DNA of 33,551 nt, from NCBI GenBank assembly GCA_017964465.1, contig JAGCRY010000054.1, positions 1-33,551 of the forward strand, in the 5' to 3' direction. The notes beneath the pieces are model-generated. The model was not told the DNA's origin, did no database searches, and worked only from the letters and a program-made list of their open reading frames with translations. This DNA is from Bacteroidales bacterium (GTDB taxonomy: Bacteria; Bacteroidota; Bacteroidia; Bacteroidales; UBA3824). The translations under genes were made by a program, and so were the position numbers. Position 1 is the stretch's first letter; each line of letters starts with the position of its first letter. Positions 7,058 to 14,844 of this stretch are shown in pieces.

Positions 7058-8722
7058 ATGAAAATCAAAAAATTGACTAAACCAAAAATAATCGTCGCGG
7101 CGGTGGTTCTTGCGGCGATTATTCCGCTGCTGTCATTCACGAAGGACGACGACGACGACTTCGAGTTAATAAAAAACCTCGAAATCTTCCATTCCCTCAT
7201 GCGTGACATCCGCACGATGTACGTGGAGGAAACCTCGAGCGGCGAACTCATCAAGACCGCCATCGACAAAATGCTTGAATCCCTCGACCCATACACAGTG
7301 TATTACCCCGAATCACTCGTGGAGGACGTCAGGATAATGAACACCGGCGAATATGCAGGCATAGGCGCAAACATCGAGGAGATAAACGGACAGTACACCG
7401 TCTCCACAATCTTCAAAGGCACACCGGCGGACAAGGCGGGCATGAAGATTGGAGACATAATCCTGAAAATCAACGACAAAGATGTCAAAGGCAAAACCTA
7501 CGAGGAACTCGAATTGATTCTGAAAGGCGAGCCGGGCACGCCTGCAAACTTCCAAGTCATGCAGGACGGACAAACCAAGTCGTTCCAGGTTAAACGTGCA
7601 ATGATCGACATCCCCGACATCCCATATTACGGCGAGGTTGCGCCAAAGATCGGCTACATCAATCTCTCAGGCTTCACACAGGACTGTAGCAAACAATTCC
7701 GCGACGCATTCATGCAACTCAAAAACGAGAATCACATCGACAAACTCATCATCGACCTCCGCTTCAACCCCGGCGGACTTCTCGTGGAGGCTGTGAACGT
7801 CGTCAATATCTTCGTGGACAAAGGCGAGAAAATCGTTGAGATGAAAGGACGTGTCGAAGAATGGAACAACACATTCAAAACCGAGAAAGCCGCACTCGAC
7901 ACAGAAATCCCCATTGTGGTACTCGTGAACGGCAATTCTGCATCGGCGGCTGAGATTGTTTCGGGCGCATTACAAGACCTCGACCGCGCAGTCATCATCG
8001 GCGAAAAAACCTACGGCAAAGGCCTCGTGCAGACCACGAAAAAGTTAGTTTTCAACTCCACGATGAAGGTCACGACTGCAAAATACTACATCCCATCGGG
8101 ACGCTGCATCCAGAAACTCGACTATGGACACAAGGACTCCACGGGCAAGGCAACGCAGATTTCTGAATCTCAATCCAAGAGCTTCAAGACCAAAAACGGC
8201 CGCCCCGTGAAGGACGCCGGCGGAATCATGCCCGACATTCTCGTAAACAGCGACACGATTGCATACGTATTGGAGAATCTCATTGAAAACAACATAATCT
8301 TCGATTTCGCTACCCAATACCAGAAGAAACACCCCACGGTAAAGAAACCTGAAGAATTTGAGATTTCCGATAGCGAAATACTTGATTTGAAGGCATTTGC
8401 CGGCGACAAACTCTACAAGTACAGCACAATGGTGGACGAAGACCTCGACGAGCTGACGAAAGACATCAAGTCTGAATACCCCAACCCCTCGATAAACGCC
8501 GCCCTGAACACGCTCAAAAAGCAAATCGAAACCGAAAAGCGCAAAGAATTTGAGAAAAACACGTCCCAAATCCGCACCGCGCTCGGCTCCGAAATCATCC
8601 GGCGGTACTATTATGACGAGGGCATGATTCAATACACACTCAAGCACGACCAGTTCATCGACAAGGCGGTCGAGGTGTTGAATAATGCAATTCTCTATCG
8701 GAAAACGCTCTCAGGAAAATAG
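7058..8722 (+). CDS. S41-family C-terminal processing peptidase (CtpA/Prc-like)
   Basis: A 554-residue tail-specific serine protease that acts in the periplasm on the C-termini of envelope proteins. Order of parts: one N-terminal membrane anchor or signal (IIVAAVVLAAIIPLLSF), an N-terminal helical domain with SLDPYTVYYPE, a PDZ domain at about 95-185 (GEYAGIGANIEEINGQY, GTPADKAGMKIGDIIL), and the S41 core. The catalytic pair appears as Ser296 (NGNSASAAEIVSGALQD) and Lys321 (GEKTYGKGLVQ), 25 residues apart as in E. coli Prc. A C-terminal helical tail of about 150 residues follows. It is the last gene of the recO operon. Confidence 0.9.
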   Translation: MKIKKLTKPKIIVAAVVLAAIIPLLSFTKDDDDDFELIKNLEIFHSLMRDIRTMYVEETSSGELIKTAIDKMLESLDPYTVYYPESLVEDVRIMNTGEYAGIGANIEEINGQYTVSTIFKGTPADKAGMKIGDIILKINDKDVKGKTYEELELILKGEPGTPANFQVMQDGQTKSFQVKRAMIDIPDIPYYGEVAPKIGYINLSGFTQDCSKQFRDAFMQLKNENHIDKLIIDLRFNPGGLLVEAVNVVNIFVDKGEKIVEMKGRVEEWNNTFKTEKAALDTEIPIVVLVNGNSASAAEIVSGALQDLDRAVIIGEKTYGKGLVQTTKKLVFNSTMKVTTAKYYIPSGRCIQKLDYGHKDSTGKATQISESQSKSFKTKNGRPVKDAGGIMPDILVNSDTIAYVLENLIENNIIFDFATQYQKKHPTVKKPEEFEISDSEILDLKAFAGDKLYKYSTMVDEDLDELTKDIKSEYPNPSINAALNTLKKQIETEKRKEFEKNTSQIRTALGSEIIRRYYYDEGMIQYTLKHDQFIDKAVEVLNNAILYRKTLSGK

Positions 8723-8832
8723 AGAAAACGATTTAGGCACGGTTTTTGATGTTATGATAATCGTCAAAATTAAATGAACCGTCTAAAATTTCCGAAAAAT
8801 CAATAGATTGCCTACAATAGTCTAAAATGGGG

Positions 8833-8896
8833 ATATGAAATTTTTTTTGAAAAAAAGTTGCTTAAAGTTTTGCTTTATATAAAAAAAATTTCATAT
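8833..8896. repeat. Perfect 16-bp AT-rich inverted repeat overlapping a promoter
   Basis: ATATGAAATTTTTTTT (8833-8848) and its exact reverse complement (8881-8896) flank a 32-base centre containing the -33 element. The right arm runs into the -7 box of the 8936 gene. It could be an operator or a structure competing with RNA polymerase binding. Confidence 0.7.
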
Positions 8897-8901
8897 ATTT
8901 G
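8869..8901 (+). promoter_or_regulatory. Promoter of the 8936 gene
   Basis: TTTG (8869-8872), a 21-nt spacer and TATATTTG (8894-8901) match the Bacteroidota promoter consensus. The ATG follows 34 nt after the -7 box. An inverted repeat surrounds and partly overlaps it. Confidence 0.75.
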
Positions 8902-8935
8902 AGCCGTGAAATAATAAACGGTTCACAAAGAGACT

Positions 8936-9319
8936 ATGAAAGCAAATTTACTGATTCTACTATTGACGATTGTGGTAATAACAACGGCAGGCAGGATCAA
9001 GACTGAAATGCTAACATTGGATAGTCCGAGCATATCTATAAAGGACGTCAACGTTATCACTTCAGATACATGCAAAGTTGTCTGTTACACAATCAATCTG
9101 TATTCGCCTTCAAGACTTTGTGAGTTTGTTGCTATTCCAAATGTATCGGAACACGACACAGTCACTACGATAGAGTTTAGCGACCATGCTCGTCGTGCAA
9201 CGGTTACATACTACTATGTAGTGCCGCGCAACAATGACAGCGAGCACTTCGACATCAAGTTTTTCCTCAAGGACAACGAGGAAGGCCAAAATGTCGCGGA
9301 ATTGACGCACAGCCTCTAA
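8936..9319 (+). CDS. Small exported protein of unknown function
   Basis: A 127-residue protein that I do not recognise. It starts with a short hydrophobic export signal (MKANLLILLLTIVVITTAG). The rest is beta-rich and polar (DVNVITSDTCKVVCYTINLYSPS, then RRATVTYYYVVPRNN), like a small periplasmic or surface beta-sandwich. Two cysteines sit close together (TCKVVC) and a third lies further on. It has its own strong promoter with an overlapping inverted repeat, and the SiaC-like gene follows after 107 nt. Whether the two work together is unknown. Confidence 0.6.
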   Translation: MKANLLILLLTIVVITTAGRIKTEMLTLDSPSISIKDVNVITSDTCKVVCYTINLYSPSRLCEFVAIPNVSEHDTVTTIEFSDHARRATVTYYYVVPRNNDSEHFDIKFFLKDNEEGQNVAELTHSL

Positions 9320-9426
9320 AATGATGCGAAGAGCGAAAATTTACGTGAAAAATGCATAGTTTGGCATAATTTTTATTACATAAAATGGTAAAAATGATGC
9401 TATAATACGACAAAACTCATAAAGCC

Positions 9427-9819
9427 ATGATAGAACATTTGATATTAGAACAGTCGGTTGACACTCCGGGCATTGACATGGACCCGAACACGGGTGTCTG
9501 CGAATTTACAGGTAAGTCGTTCCCAGCCGACGTGACGGCATTCTACAAGCCAGTGATTGACTGGATTGAAGAGTACGGCAAGAATCCGTGTGCAAAAACC
9601 GAGGTGAACTTGAAGTTAGATTACTTCAACACAGCCTCGTCCAAGATACTGTTGGAGATGTTCAACAGGTGGGAGACCTTGTACAAAAACGGCAACGATG
9701 TCGTCATCAACTGGTACTACCCCGACGACGACGACGACATGCAGCAGACAGGTCAAGAGTACTCCGAACTCCTGATGCTTCCTTTCAACAAGATTGGATT
9801 CTCCGTGCAATTCATGTAA
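9427..9819 (+). CDS. SiaC-family regulatory phosphoprotein (DUF1987)
   Basis: A 130-residue cytoplasmic protein of the SiaC/DUF1987 family. In Pseudomonas, SiaC is phosphorylated by kinase SiaB and dephosphorylated by phosphatase SiaA, and when unphosphorylated activates a diguanylate cyclase. Family hallmarks here are GIDMDPNTGVCEFTGKSFPADV at the N-terminus, the LDYFNTASSKILLEMF segment that carries the usual Thr/Ser phosphosite (Thr69 or Ser71), and the WYYPDDDDDMQQTGQEYSEL acidic stretch. No SiaA, SiaB or diguanylate cyclase gene is nearby, so its partners must be elsewhere. A strong terminator follows. Confidence 0.85.
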   Translation: MIEHLILEQSVDTPGIDMDPNTGVCEFTGKSFPADVTAFYKPVIDWIEEYGKNPCAKTEVNLKLDYFNTASSKILLEMFNRWETLYKNGNDVVINWYYPDDDDDMQQTGQEYSELLMLPFNKIGFSVQFM

Positions 9820-9884
9820 TATGACAGTTTGAGAAAAGATTAGATATTTTTTGTTTTTCCTTGTACGTTTGATTTTTGAGTAGT

Positions 9885-9917
9885 AAGACCGGCACTTTTT
9901 TCAGCCGGTCTTTTTTT
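9885..9917 (+). terminator. Intrinsic terminator after the SiaC-like gene
   Basis: A 9-bp perfect stem AAGACCGGC / GCCGGTCTT encloses a 10-base loop and is followed directly by a T-tract. It lies 65 nt after the stop codon and is the clearest Rho-independent terminator in the window. Confidence 0.9.
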
Positions 9918-10030
9918 ATGCCCATTTTTCGGGCGATTTACATGGATGATTTCATTGAGACAAGCATTTTATCAATCCCGAGCGCCAAAGGCTAATTTCG
10001 GCACAAAAACAAGGCATATCACGCCGAATT

Positions 10031-10086
10031 GGAGTGCGGGCGGCTCGCCCGCTTTCAAAAAAAAGCAGGCGAGCCGCCTGCACTCC
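10031..10086. repeat. REP-like inverted pair, copies 2 and 3
   Basis: Two 22-bp elements in opposite orientation (10031-10052 and 10065-10086) are separated by a 12-base A-rich spacer. The first is the exact reverse complement of 2376-2397. The second differs at two positions, and both changes fall on paired bases of the internal stem, so GCGGGCG/CGCCCGC becomes GCAGGCG/CGCCTGC. Such paired elements (BIMEs) are typical of REP sequences between convergent genes and can end or stabilise transcripts. Confidence 0.8.
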
Positions 10087-10208
10087 ATATCCCCATTTCT
10101 TTTGAAAAACTCGACTTCCCGCACACGACAAACTAAAAAATCGAAAGGAAATCAAGATATAATTTTTGTAAAAATACACTAACTATCTGATTTTCAATCA
10201 CTTCTCCC

Positions 10209-12083
10209 CTACTCCGCAAAATTATCGTTTTCAGGCGTTTCAGCCGCATTTTTGCCAGAAAGGGCAGGATTGTTGTCTTCGGGATGGAAATGCTGGTAGA
10301 TTTTCATGGCGCGGTCGAGATTGACAACTTTTCGGAGTTCGATGAGCGGAAGTTCGGAAATTTTGTTGACCGAGCCGAAAGTCGTCAAAAGTTTTCCGAT
10401 GGTCTTATCACCGATTCCCGGTATGTCCTCGAGAATTGAATGAATCATTCCTTTCGACCTCTTGTTCCTATGGAAAGTAATACCGAAGCGATGCGCTTCG
10501 TCGCGGAGATGTTGAATGACTTTCAGGGTCGGCGATGTACGGTCAAGATAAAGCGGAATCGGGTCGTTTGGATAGAATATTTCTTCCAATCTTTTTGCAA
10601 GTCCGATAACCGCAATTTTAGTATCAAGCCCCAAAGCCTGCAGCGTTTCATACGCACAACGCAACTGACCTTTGCCACCGTCGATGACAATCAACTGCGG
10701 CAAATCCTTGCCCTCTTCACTAAGGCGTTTATAGCGTCGATAAACAACTTCACGCATCGTCGCAAAGTCGTCCGCGCCGACAACAGTTTTCACGTTGAAC
10801 AAACGGTAATCACGTTTGTAAGGTTTGCCATTCCTGAAAACCACACACGACGAAACAGGGTTTGTGCCTTGTATGTTGGAGTTATCAAAACATTCAATAT
10901 GTCTCGGCTCGACATCAAGTTGAAGGTCGTCCTTCATTTTTTTCATCAAATTATTCACGGACGCATCGGGATCGACGAGTGTGCGCTGACGTTGCTGCTC
11001 CGACATATAGAGCCTGCAATTCCTCAGCGACCAATCCAACAACTGTTTTTTGTCGCCGGTTTTCGGGACTGTGGATTTTATGTTTTCCACATCAAACTCA
11101 ATCTCAAAAGGCAGTATAAATTCTGTGGCGGGTTCTCCAATGTTGAACTCCGAAAAATGTATGTCAGCCAAAGTCGTCGCGAGAATATCTTGTGGAGATT
11201 CGTCTGCACGGTCTTTAATTTCGCGCGTGAATGAACGGATGATAATGCTGTTGCTGACCTTCATGAAATTGATGTAGTAATAATCATCACGCTCATCCTT
11301 GAGAATTGAATAGACTTCGACGGTGTTTGGAATATATACGGAAATCACATTCTTGGCGTGATAATTATTGAGCAAATCATATTTTTCTTTTATGATTTGC
11401 GCCTTCTCAAATTCGAGTTTCCCAGAAAGCTCCATCATCTGCTCGCGCAAAATATTGAGGACTTCGGCAGTGCGACCACTGAGGATTTTGCGGACGCTGT
11501 TGAGATTGTTTGCATACTCATCTTTGCTCACATCGCCGATGCATGGGGCGCAACAATTCTTGATATGATAATCAAGACAAACATCATACTTACCTTTTTT
11601 CACATTTTCCTCGGTCAGCGGAGTGCGGCACGTTCTGAGTGAAAATGTTCTTCTTATCATGTCCAACACTTCACGCATTGCAAAAATCGAAGTGTAAGGG
11701 CCGTAATATTGAGAGCCGTTGTTGAGCTTTTTGCGCGTGAAAAACACACGCGGATAATCTTCATTTGTGATGCAAATCCACGGATAAGTCTTGTCATCTT
11801 TGAGGAGAATGTTATATCGCGGCTGGAATTTTTTTATCAATTTGTTTTCAAGCAGCAGCGCATCCGTCTCCGTATCGACACAAATATGCAACAAATCATG
11901 AATGTGTTTCACGAGGATTGCAGTCTTTCCGACTTGGTTCTTTTCACGGAAATATGACGAAACCCTATTGCGCAAATTCTTCGCTTTCCCCACATAAATC
12001 ACAGTGCCGTTCTCGTCGAGGAAATTGTAAACCCCAGGCGACAGCGGCAAAGTTTTTACTTTATATTCGAGCGACTCGTTCAT
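10209..12083 (-). CDS. uvrC: Excinuclease ABC subunit C (UvrC)
   Basis: UvrC makes both incisions around a DNA lesion in nucleotide excision repair after UvrAB recognition. The 624-residue protein has, in order, the GIY-YIG nuclease domain (PGVYNFLDENGTVIYVGKA then LRNRVSSYF), a UVR motif for UvrB binding (LSGKLEFEKAQIIKEKYDLL), the RNase-H-like endonuclease domain (HIECFDNSNIQGTNPVSSCV with its catalytic Asp, and LIVIDGGKGQL), and a C-terminal helix-hairpin-helix pair (LEDIPGIGDKTIGKLLTTFG). A short acidic tail follows. It is the last gene of the ten-gene minus-strand run, 26 nt after mnmG. Confidence 0.96.
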   Translation of the reverse strand: MNESLEYKVKTLPLSPGVYNFLDENGTVIYVGKAKNLRNRVSSYFREKNQVGKTAILVKHIHDLLHICVDTETDALLLENKLIKKFQPRYNILLKDDKTYPWICITNEDYPRVFFTRKKLNNGSQYYGPYTSIFAMREVLDMIRRTFSLRTCRTPLTEENVKKGKYDVCLDYHIKNCCAPCIGDVSKDEYANNLNSVRKILSGRTAEVLNILREQMMELSGKLEFEKAQIIKEKYDLLNNYHAKNVISVYIPNTVEVYSILKDERDDYYYINFMKVSNSIIIRSFTREIKDRADESPQDILATTLADIHFSEFNIGEPATEFILPFEIEFDVENIKSTVPKTGDKKQLLDWSLRNCRLYMSEQQRQRTLVDPDASVNNLMKKMKDDLQLDVEPRHIECFDNSNIQGTNPVSSCVVFRNGKPYKRDYRLFNVKTVVGADDFATMREVVYRRYKRLSEEGKDLPQLIVIDGGKGQLRCAYETLQALGLDTKIAVIGLAKRLEEIFYPNDPIPLYLDRTSPTLKVIQHLRDEAHRFGITFHRNKRSKGMIHSILEDIPGIGDKTIGKLLTTFGSVNKISELPLIELRKVVNLDRAMKIYQHFHPEDNNPALSGKNAAETPENDNFAE

Positions 12084-12109
12084 GGTTGATGAGTTGAAAG
12101 TTGAATCTA

Positions 12110-13996
12110 TTACCTTCCGAGATGTATCAACAGAGTGTTAATATCCGACGGGCTGACGCCGGGGATTCGCGATGCCTGACCGATATTTGCGGGACGGATT
12201 CGGGCGAGTTTTTGACGCGCTTCCGTGGAGAGCGACAACAATTTTTCATAGTCGAACCCTTCCGGAATTTTCACGTAATCGAGCCGTGAAAGTTTTTCAG
12301 CCGTCTGCTCTTCCCTATCAATGTAGCCTTGATACTTCAATTTAATCTCCGCCGATTCAATTTCATAACGTCCGAAACGTTTCAGGAATGGGAACAAACC
12401 CTTCAATTCCGACAGCGCAACTTCCGTCCTCAACACAATCGCCGCAAGTCTGTTGCCCTGCACGAGCGGTTTGCCGCCCTTGGACTCGATGTAAGGATTG
12501 ATTTTTTCACGTGAAACAGACGTGTTTTTACAATATTCAAGAATCTTGTTGACGTTTGCTTCCTTTGTTTTGAACGTGCTGAGGCGTTCCTCGGACGCCA
12601 ATCCAATATCAAAACCTCGTTGAGTTAACCTTTCATCAGCATTATCCTGGCGCAACAAAATCCTGTACTCGGAGCGCGATGTAAACATCCTGTAAGGCTC
12701 ATCAACGCCCTTCGTAACGAGGTCGTCAATCAAAACTCCAATGTAAGCATCCTTGCGCGAGAGTGTAAATTCATCCTTGCCGAGGAACGACAGCGCAGCA
12801 TTGACGCCCGCAACCAAACCCTGACAAGCCGCCTCCTCATATCCTGTCGTGCCGTTCACTTGTCCAGCGAAGAAACAGCCCTTCACAACCTTGGATTCTA
12901 ATGTATGCAACAACTGTGTCGGGTCAAAATAATCGTATTCAATCGCATAACCCGGACGGAAAATCTTACAATTTTCAAGTCCAGGAATCTTGCGGATTGC
13001 GGCATATTGAACCTCAAAAGGCAGCGACGATGAAAAGCCATTCAAATAATATTCGCACGTTTCAGTGCCCTCCGGTTCGAGGAAAACAGGGTGCGACTGC
13101 TTATCCGCAAACGTCACAATCTTAGTTTCGACCGACGGACAATACCTCGGACCGGTCGATTTTATCGTGCCGTTGAACAACGGAGAACGGTCAAAACCCT
13201 TCCTCAATTCATCATGGACGGCGGGATTCGTGTATGAAATGTAGCAATCACGTTGCGGCAAACGTGAAAATTCACGACCAAAAATTGAAATTTTTCCAGT
13301 ATTCTCATTGACCAAATATGAAAAAGAATCGGGATTTTCATCGCCTGATTGAGCAGTCATCACAGAAAAATCGATGGTTCTTCCATCAATTCGGGCGGGA
13401 GTTCCAGTCTTCATGCGGCTTGTTTTCACACCTGCCGCAATCAAAGTTTCCGTCAAACCGTGGCTCGGAATCTCGCCAATCCTGCCGCCTTCATAACGAT
13501 TCATGCCGACGTGCATCAAACCATTTAAGAAAGTTCCAGCCGTAACGACAACTTTTGAGCATTTAAATTTCACGCCAAAAACGGTTTCAATGCCCACTAC
13601 CCTGCCCTCATCAACATCGATACTCTTCACAGAATCCTGCCAAAAATATAAATTTGGAATTAATTCCAACAAATTTCTCCAATTCACAGAAAACTTCACG
13701 CGGTCACATTGGGCGCGTGGAGACCACATCGCGGGACCTTTCGAGCGGTTCAACATCCTAAATTGTATCGAACTCATGTCCGTCACAACGCCCGTCAAGC
13801 CTCCGAGCGCATCAATTTCGCGTACAATCTGCCCCTTCGCAATGCCGCCGATGGCGGGATTGCAGGACATTTGGGCGAACTTGAACATATCCATAGTTAT
13901 GAGCAAAGTCTTCACACCGAGCCTTGCAGACGCTGCCGCAGCCTCACATCCGGCGTGTCCTGCGCCTATCACAATTACATCGTATTCCTCAATCAT
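12110..13996 (-). CDS. mnmG: tRNA uridine-5-carboxymethylaminomethyl modification enzyme MnmG (GidA)
   Basis: MnmG, with MnmE, builds the cmnm5 group on the wobble uridine of certain tRNAs. The 628-residue length is normal. The N-terminal FAD-binding motif is intact (VIGAGHAGCEAAAASARLG), as are the GidA signatures GPRYCPSVETKIVTF and GQVNGTTGYEEAACQGL and the C-terminal MnmE/tRNA-binding helical domain ending in RIPGVSPSDINTLLIHL. The start overlaps the ybeY stop by 4 nt. A parS-like sequence lies inside the gene at 12503-12518. In E. coli gidA lies beside oriC; here the candidate origin is about 13 kb away. Confidence 0.97.
   Translation of the reverse strand: MIEEYDVIVIGAGHAGCEAAAASARLGVKTLLITMDMFKFAQMSCNPAIGGIAKGQIVREIDALGGLTGVVTDMSSIQFRMLNRSKGPAMWSPRAQCDRVKFSVNWRNLLELIPNLYFWQDSVKSIDVDEGRVVGIETVFGVKFKCSKVVVTAGTFLNGLMHVGMNRYEGGRIGEIPSHGLTETLIAAGVKTSRMKTGTPARIDGRTIDFSVMTAQSGDENPDSFSYLVNENTGKISIFGREFSRLPQRDCYISYTNPAVHDELRKGFDRSPLFNGTIKSTGPRYCPSVETKIVTFADKQSHPVFLEPEGTETCEYYLNGFSSSLPFEVQYAAIRKIPGLENCKIFRPGYAIEYDYFDPTQLLHTLESKVVKGCFFAGQVNGTTGYEEAACQGLVAGVNAALSFLGKDEFTLSRKDAYIGVLIDDLVTKGVDEPYRMFTSRSEYRILLRQDNADERLTQRGFDIGLASEERLSTFKTKEANVNKILEYCKNTSVSREKINPYIESKGGKPLVQGNRLAAIVLRTEVALSELKGLFPFLKRFGRYEIESAEIKLKYQGYIDREEQTAEKLSRLDYVKIPEGFDYEKLLSLSTEARQKLARIRPANIGQASRIPGVSPSDINTLLIHLGR
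12503..12518. other. parS-like ParB site 1 (15/16 match)
   Basis: TTTTTCACGTGAAACA differs from the established parS consensus TGTTTCACGTGAAACA at one position. It lies within the mnmG coding sequence, as many chromosomal parS sites do. See the finding on the cluster. Confidence 0.65.
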
Positions 13997-14424
13997 TTCT
14001 TGAATTGCTTATTAAAAACATCAATATAAAAATCCTCCTTCCTGTGTATTTCAGCCTCCTGTTCGTCGGTCTGGTCGTCATATCCGACGAGGTGCATCAC
14101 ACCATGAATCATCACGCGCAACAACTCTGTTTCACGCGAAACATTAAACTTTTGAGCATTATCAACAATCCTGTCGTAGCTGATGAACATATCACCACTC
14201 ACATATTTATCCTCGACATAATCAAAAGTGATGATGTCAGTGTAATAATCATGACCAAGATACTGCTTGTTCATGTTCCACAAATACTCATCGGAACAGA
14301 AAATATACGACAAGTTTCCCGTGAAACAATCCTCATTTTTCACCGCATAATCAATCCAAGCGGTCAGAGATTGCTCGTCGGGAAGCGCAAATTCGACGTC
14401 TTCAAAATTGAAATCAATGTTCAT
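13993..14424 (-). CDS. ybeY: Endoribonuclease YbeY (16S rRNA 3' maturation)
   Basis: YbeY is a metal-dependent ribonuclease in rRNA maturation and ribosome quality control. The 143-residue size fits. The metal motif reads HGVMHLVGYDD rather than the proteobacterial HGxLHLxGYDH: the first two His ligands are present and the third is Asp, which as I recall is common in Bacteroidota YbeY. The upstream segment EYLWNMNKQYLGHDYYTDIITFDY is also typical. The start overlaps the upstream RsbW-like gene by 11 nt and the stop overlaps mnmG by 4 nt. Two parS-like sequences lie inside it. Confidence 0.93.
   Translation of the reverse strand: MNIDFNFEDVEFALPDEQSLTAWIDYAVKNEDCFTGNLSYIFCSDEYLWNMNKQYLGHDYYTDIITFDYVEDKYVSGDMFISYDRIVDNAQKFNVSRETELLRVMIHGVMHLVGYDDQTDEQEAEIHRKEDFYIDVFNKQFKK
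14128..14143. other. parS-like ParB site 2 (15/16 match)
   Basis: TGTTTCACGCGAAACA differs from the parS consensus only at position 10 (T to C). It sits inside ybeY, where it encodes the NVSRET segment. Confidence 0.65.
14313..14328. other. parS-like ParB site 3 (14/16 match)
   Basis: AGTTTCCCGTGAAACA differs from the consensus at positions 1 and 7. It also lies inside ybeY, 185 bp from site 2. Confidence 0.45.
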
Positions 14425-14833
14425 TTTCGCTGGTTTTAGTCAAATCGAAATACATATTGATAAGCGTGCCGCCCTCAAGGAACTCGGTTTTGTCGGAAAG
14501 TTCACGGATGAGATACACTCCCCTACCGCTAAACTTCAAGATATTTTCAGGCTTCGTCGGGTCGCCAAGTTTGTCAGGGTCAAAGCCAAGACCTTCGTCC
14601 TTGACGGACAAAACAAGATAGTTTCCGTCAATTTGGGTGCTGACAAAAACATACTTCGTCGGGTCGCAACGGTTGCCGTGCGTAATGGCGTTTGTGACGG
14701 ACTCCAAGGCGGCAACAAGGATGTTGCCATACAAGTCCTCGGAGATTTTGTACTCCGCGCTGAGCTGGTCGATGAACTTTTCAACGACCGTTATGTTCTC
14801 AATGTCCGATGTGATTGTGATAAATGTTTTCAT
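14414..14833 (-). CDS. RsbW-like ATP-binding protein (anti-sigma-factor kinase fold)
   Basis: A 139-residue GHKL ATPase of the RsbW/SpoIIAB type (HATPase_c_2). The nucleotide-binding boxes are complete: N-box ALESVTNAITHGN, G1 box VKDEGLGFDPD, and G2 box FSGRGVYLIRELSD. In Firmicutes such proteins bind sigma factors and phosphorylate anti-anti-sigma partners. Bacteroidota homologues are widespread without a known sigma-B, so the target is unknown. I chose the ATG at 14831-14833; the longer frame would need a TTG start and adds three residues. It lies 11 nt after the DUF4175 stop and overlaps ybeY by 11 nt. Confidence 0.85.
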   Translation of the reverse strand: MKTFITITSDIENITVVEKFIDQLSAEYKISEDLYGNILVAALESVTNAITHGNRCDPTKYVFVSTQIDGNYLVLSVKDEGLGFDPDKLGDPTKPENILKFSGRGVYLIRELSDKTEFLEGGTLINMYFDLTKTSENEH

Positions 14834-14841
14834 GTGAAACA
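14826..14841. other. parS-like ParB site 4 (13/16 match)
   Basis: GTTTTCATGTGAAACA matches the parS consensus at 13 of 16 positions. It covers the start codon and upstream bases of the RsbW-like gene, so any protein bound here could affect that gene's expression. Confidence 0.3.
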
Positions 14842-14844
14842 ATA

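Larger units (their letters stand above)
9820..10208. other. Gene-free convergent spacer between the SiaC-like gene and uvrC
   Basis: This 389-base stretch holds the terminator at 9885-9917 and a REP-like inverted pair at 10031-10086. A 78-codon open frame (9946-10182) crosses it, but it is largely made of the REP repeat and has no coding features. Nothing else was recognised. Confidence 0.7.

Noticed and set aside
8045-8647. 200-codon minus-strand open frame
   Set aside because: It lies entirely antisense to the S41 protease gene and has no recognisable domain.
9946-10182. 78-codon open frame containing WSAGGSPA
   Set aside because: The peptide comes from the REP-like repeat (a similar phrase appears antisense at 2376-2397). 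It has no start signal or homology-like features.
11905-11920. Further parS-like sequence in uvrC
   Set aside because: Only the left half (TGTTTCACG) matches, with 11 of 16 overall, so it is not counted in the cluster.
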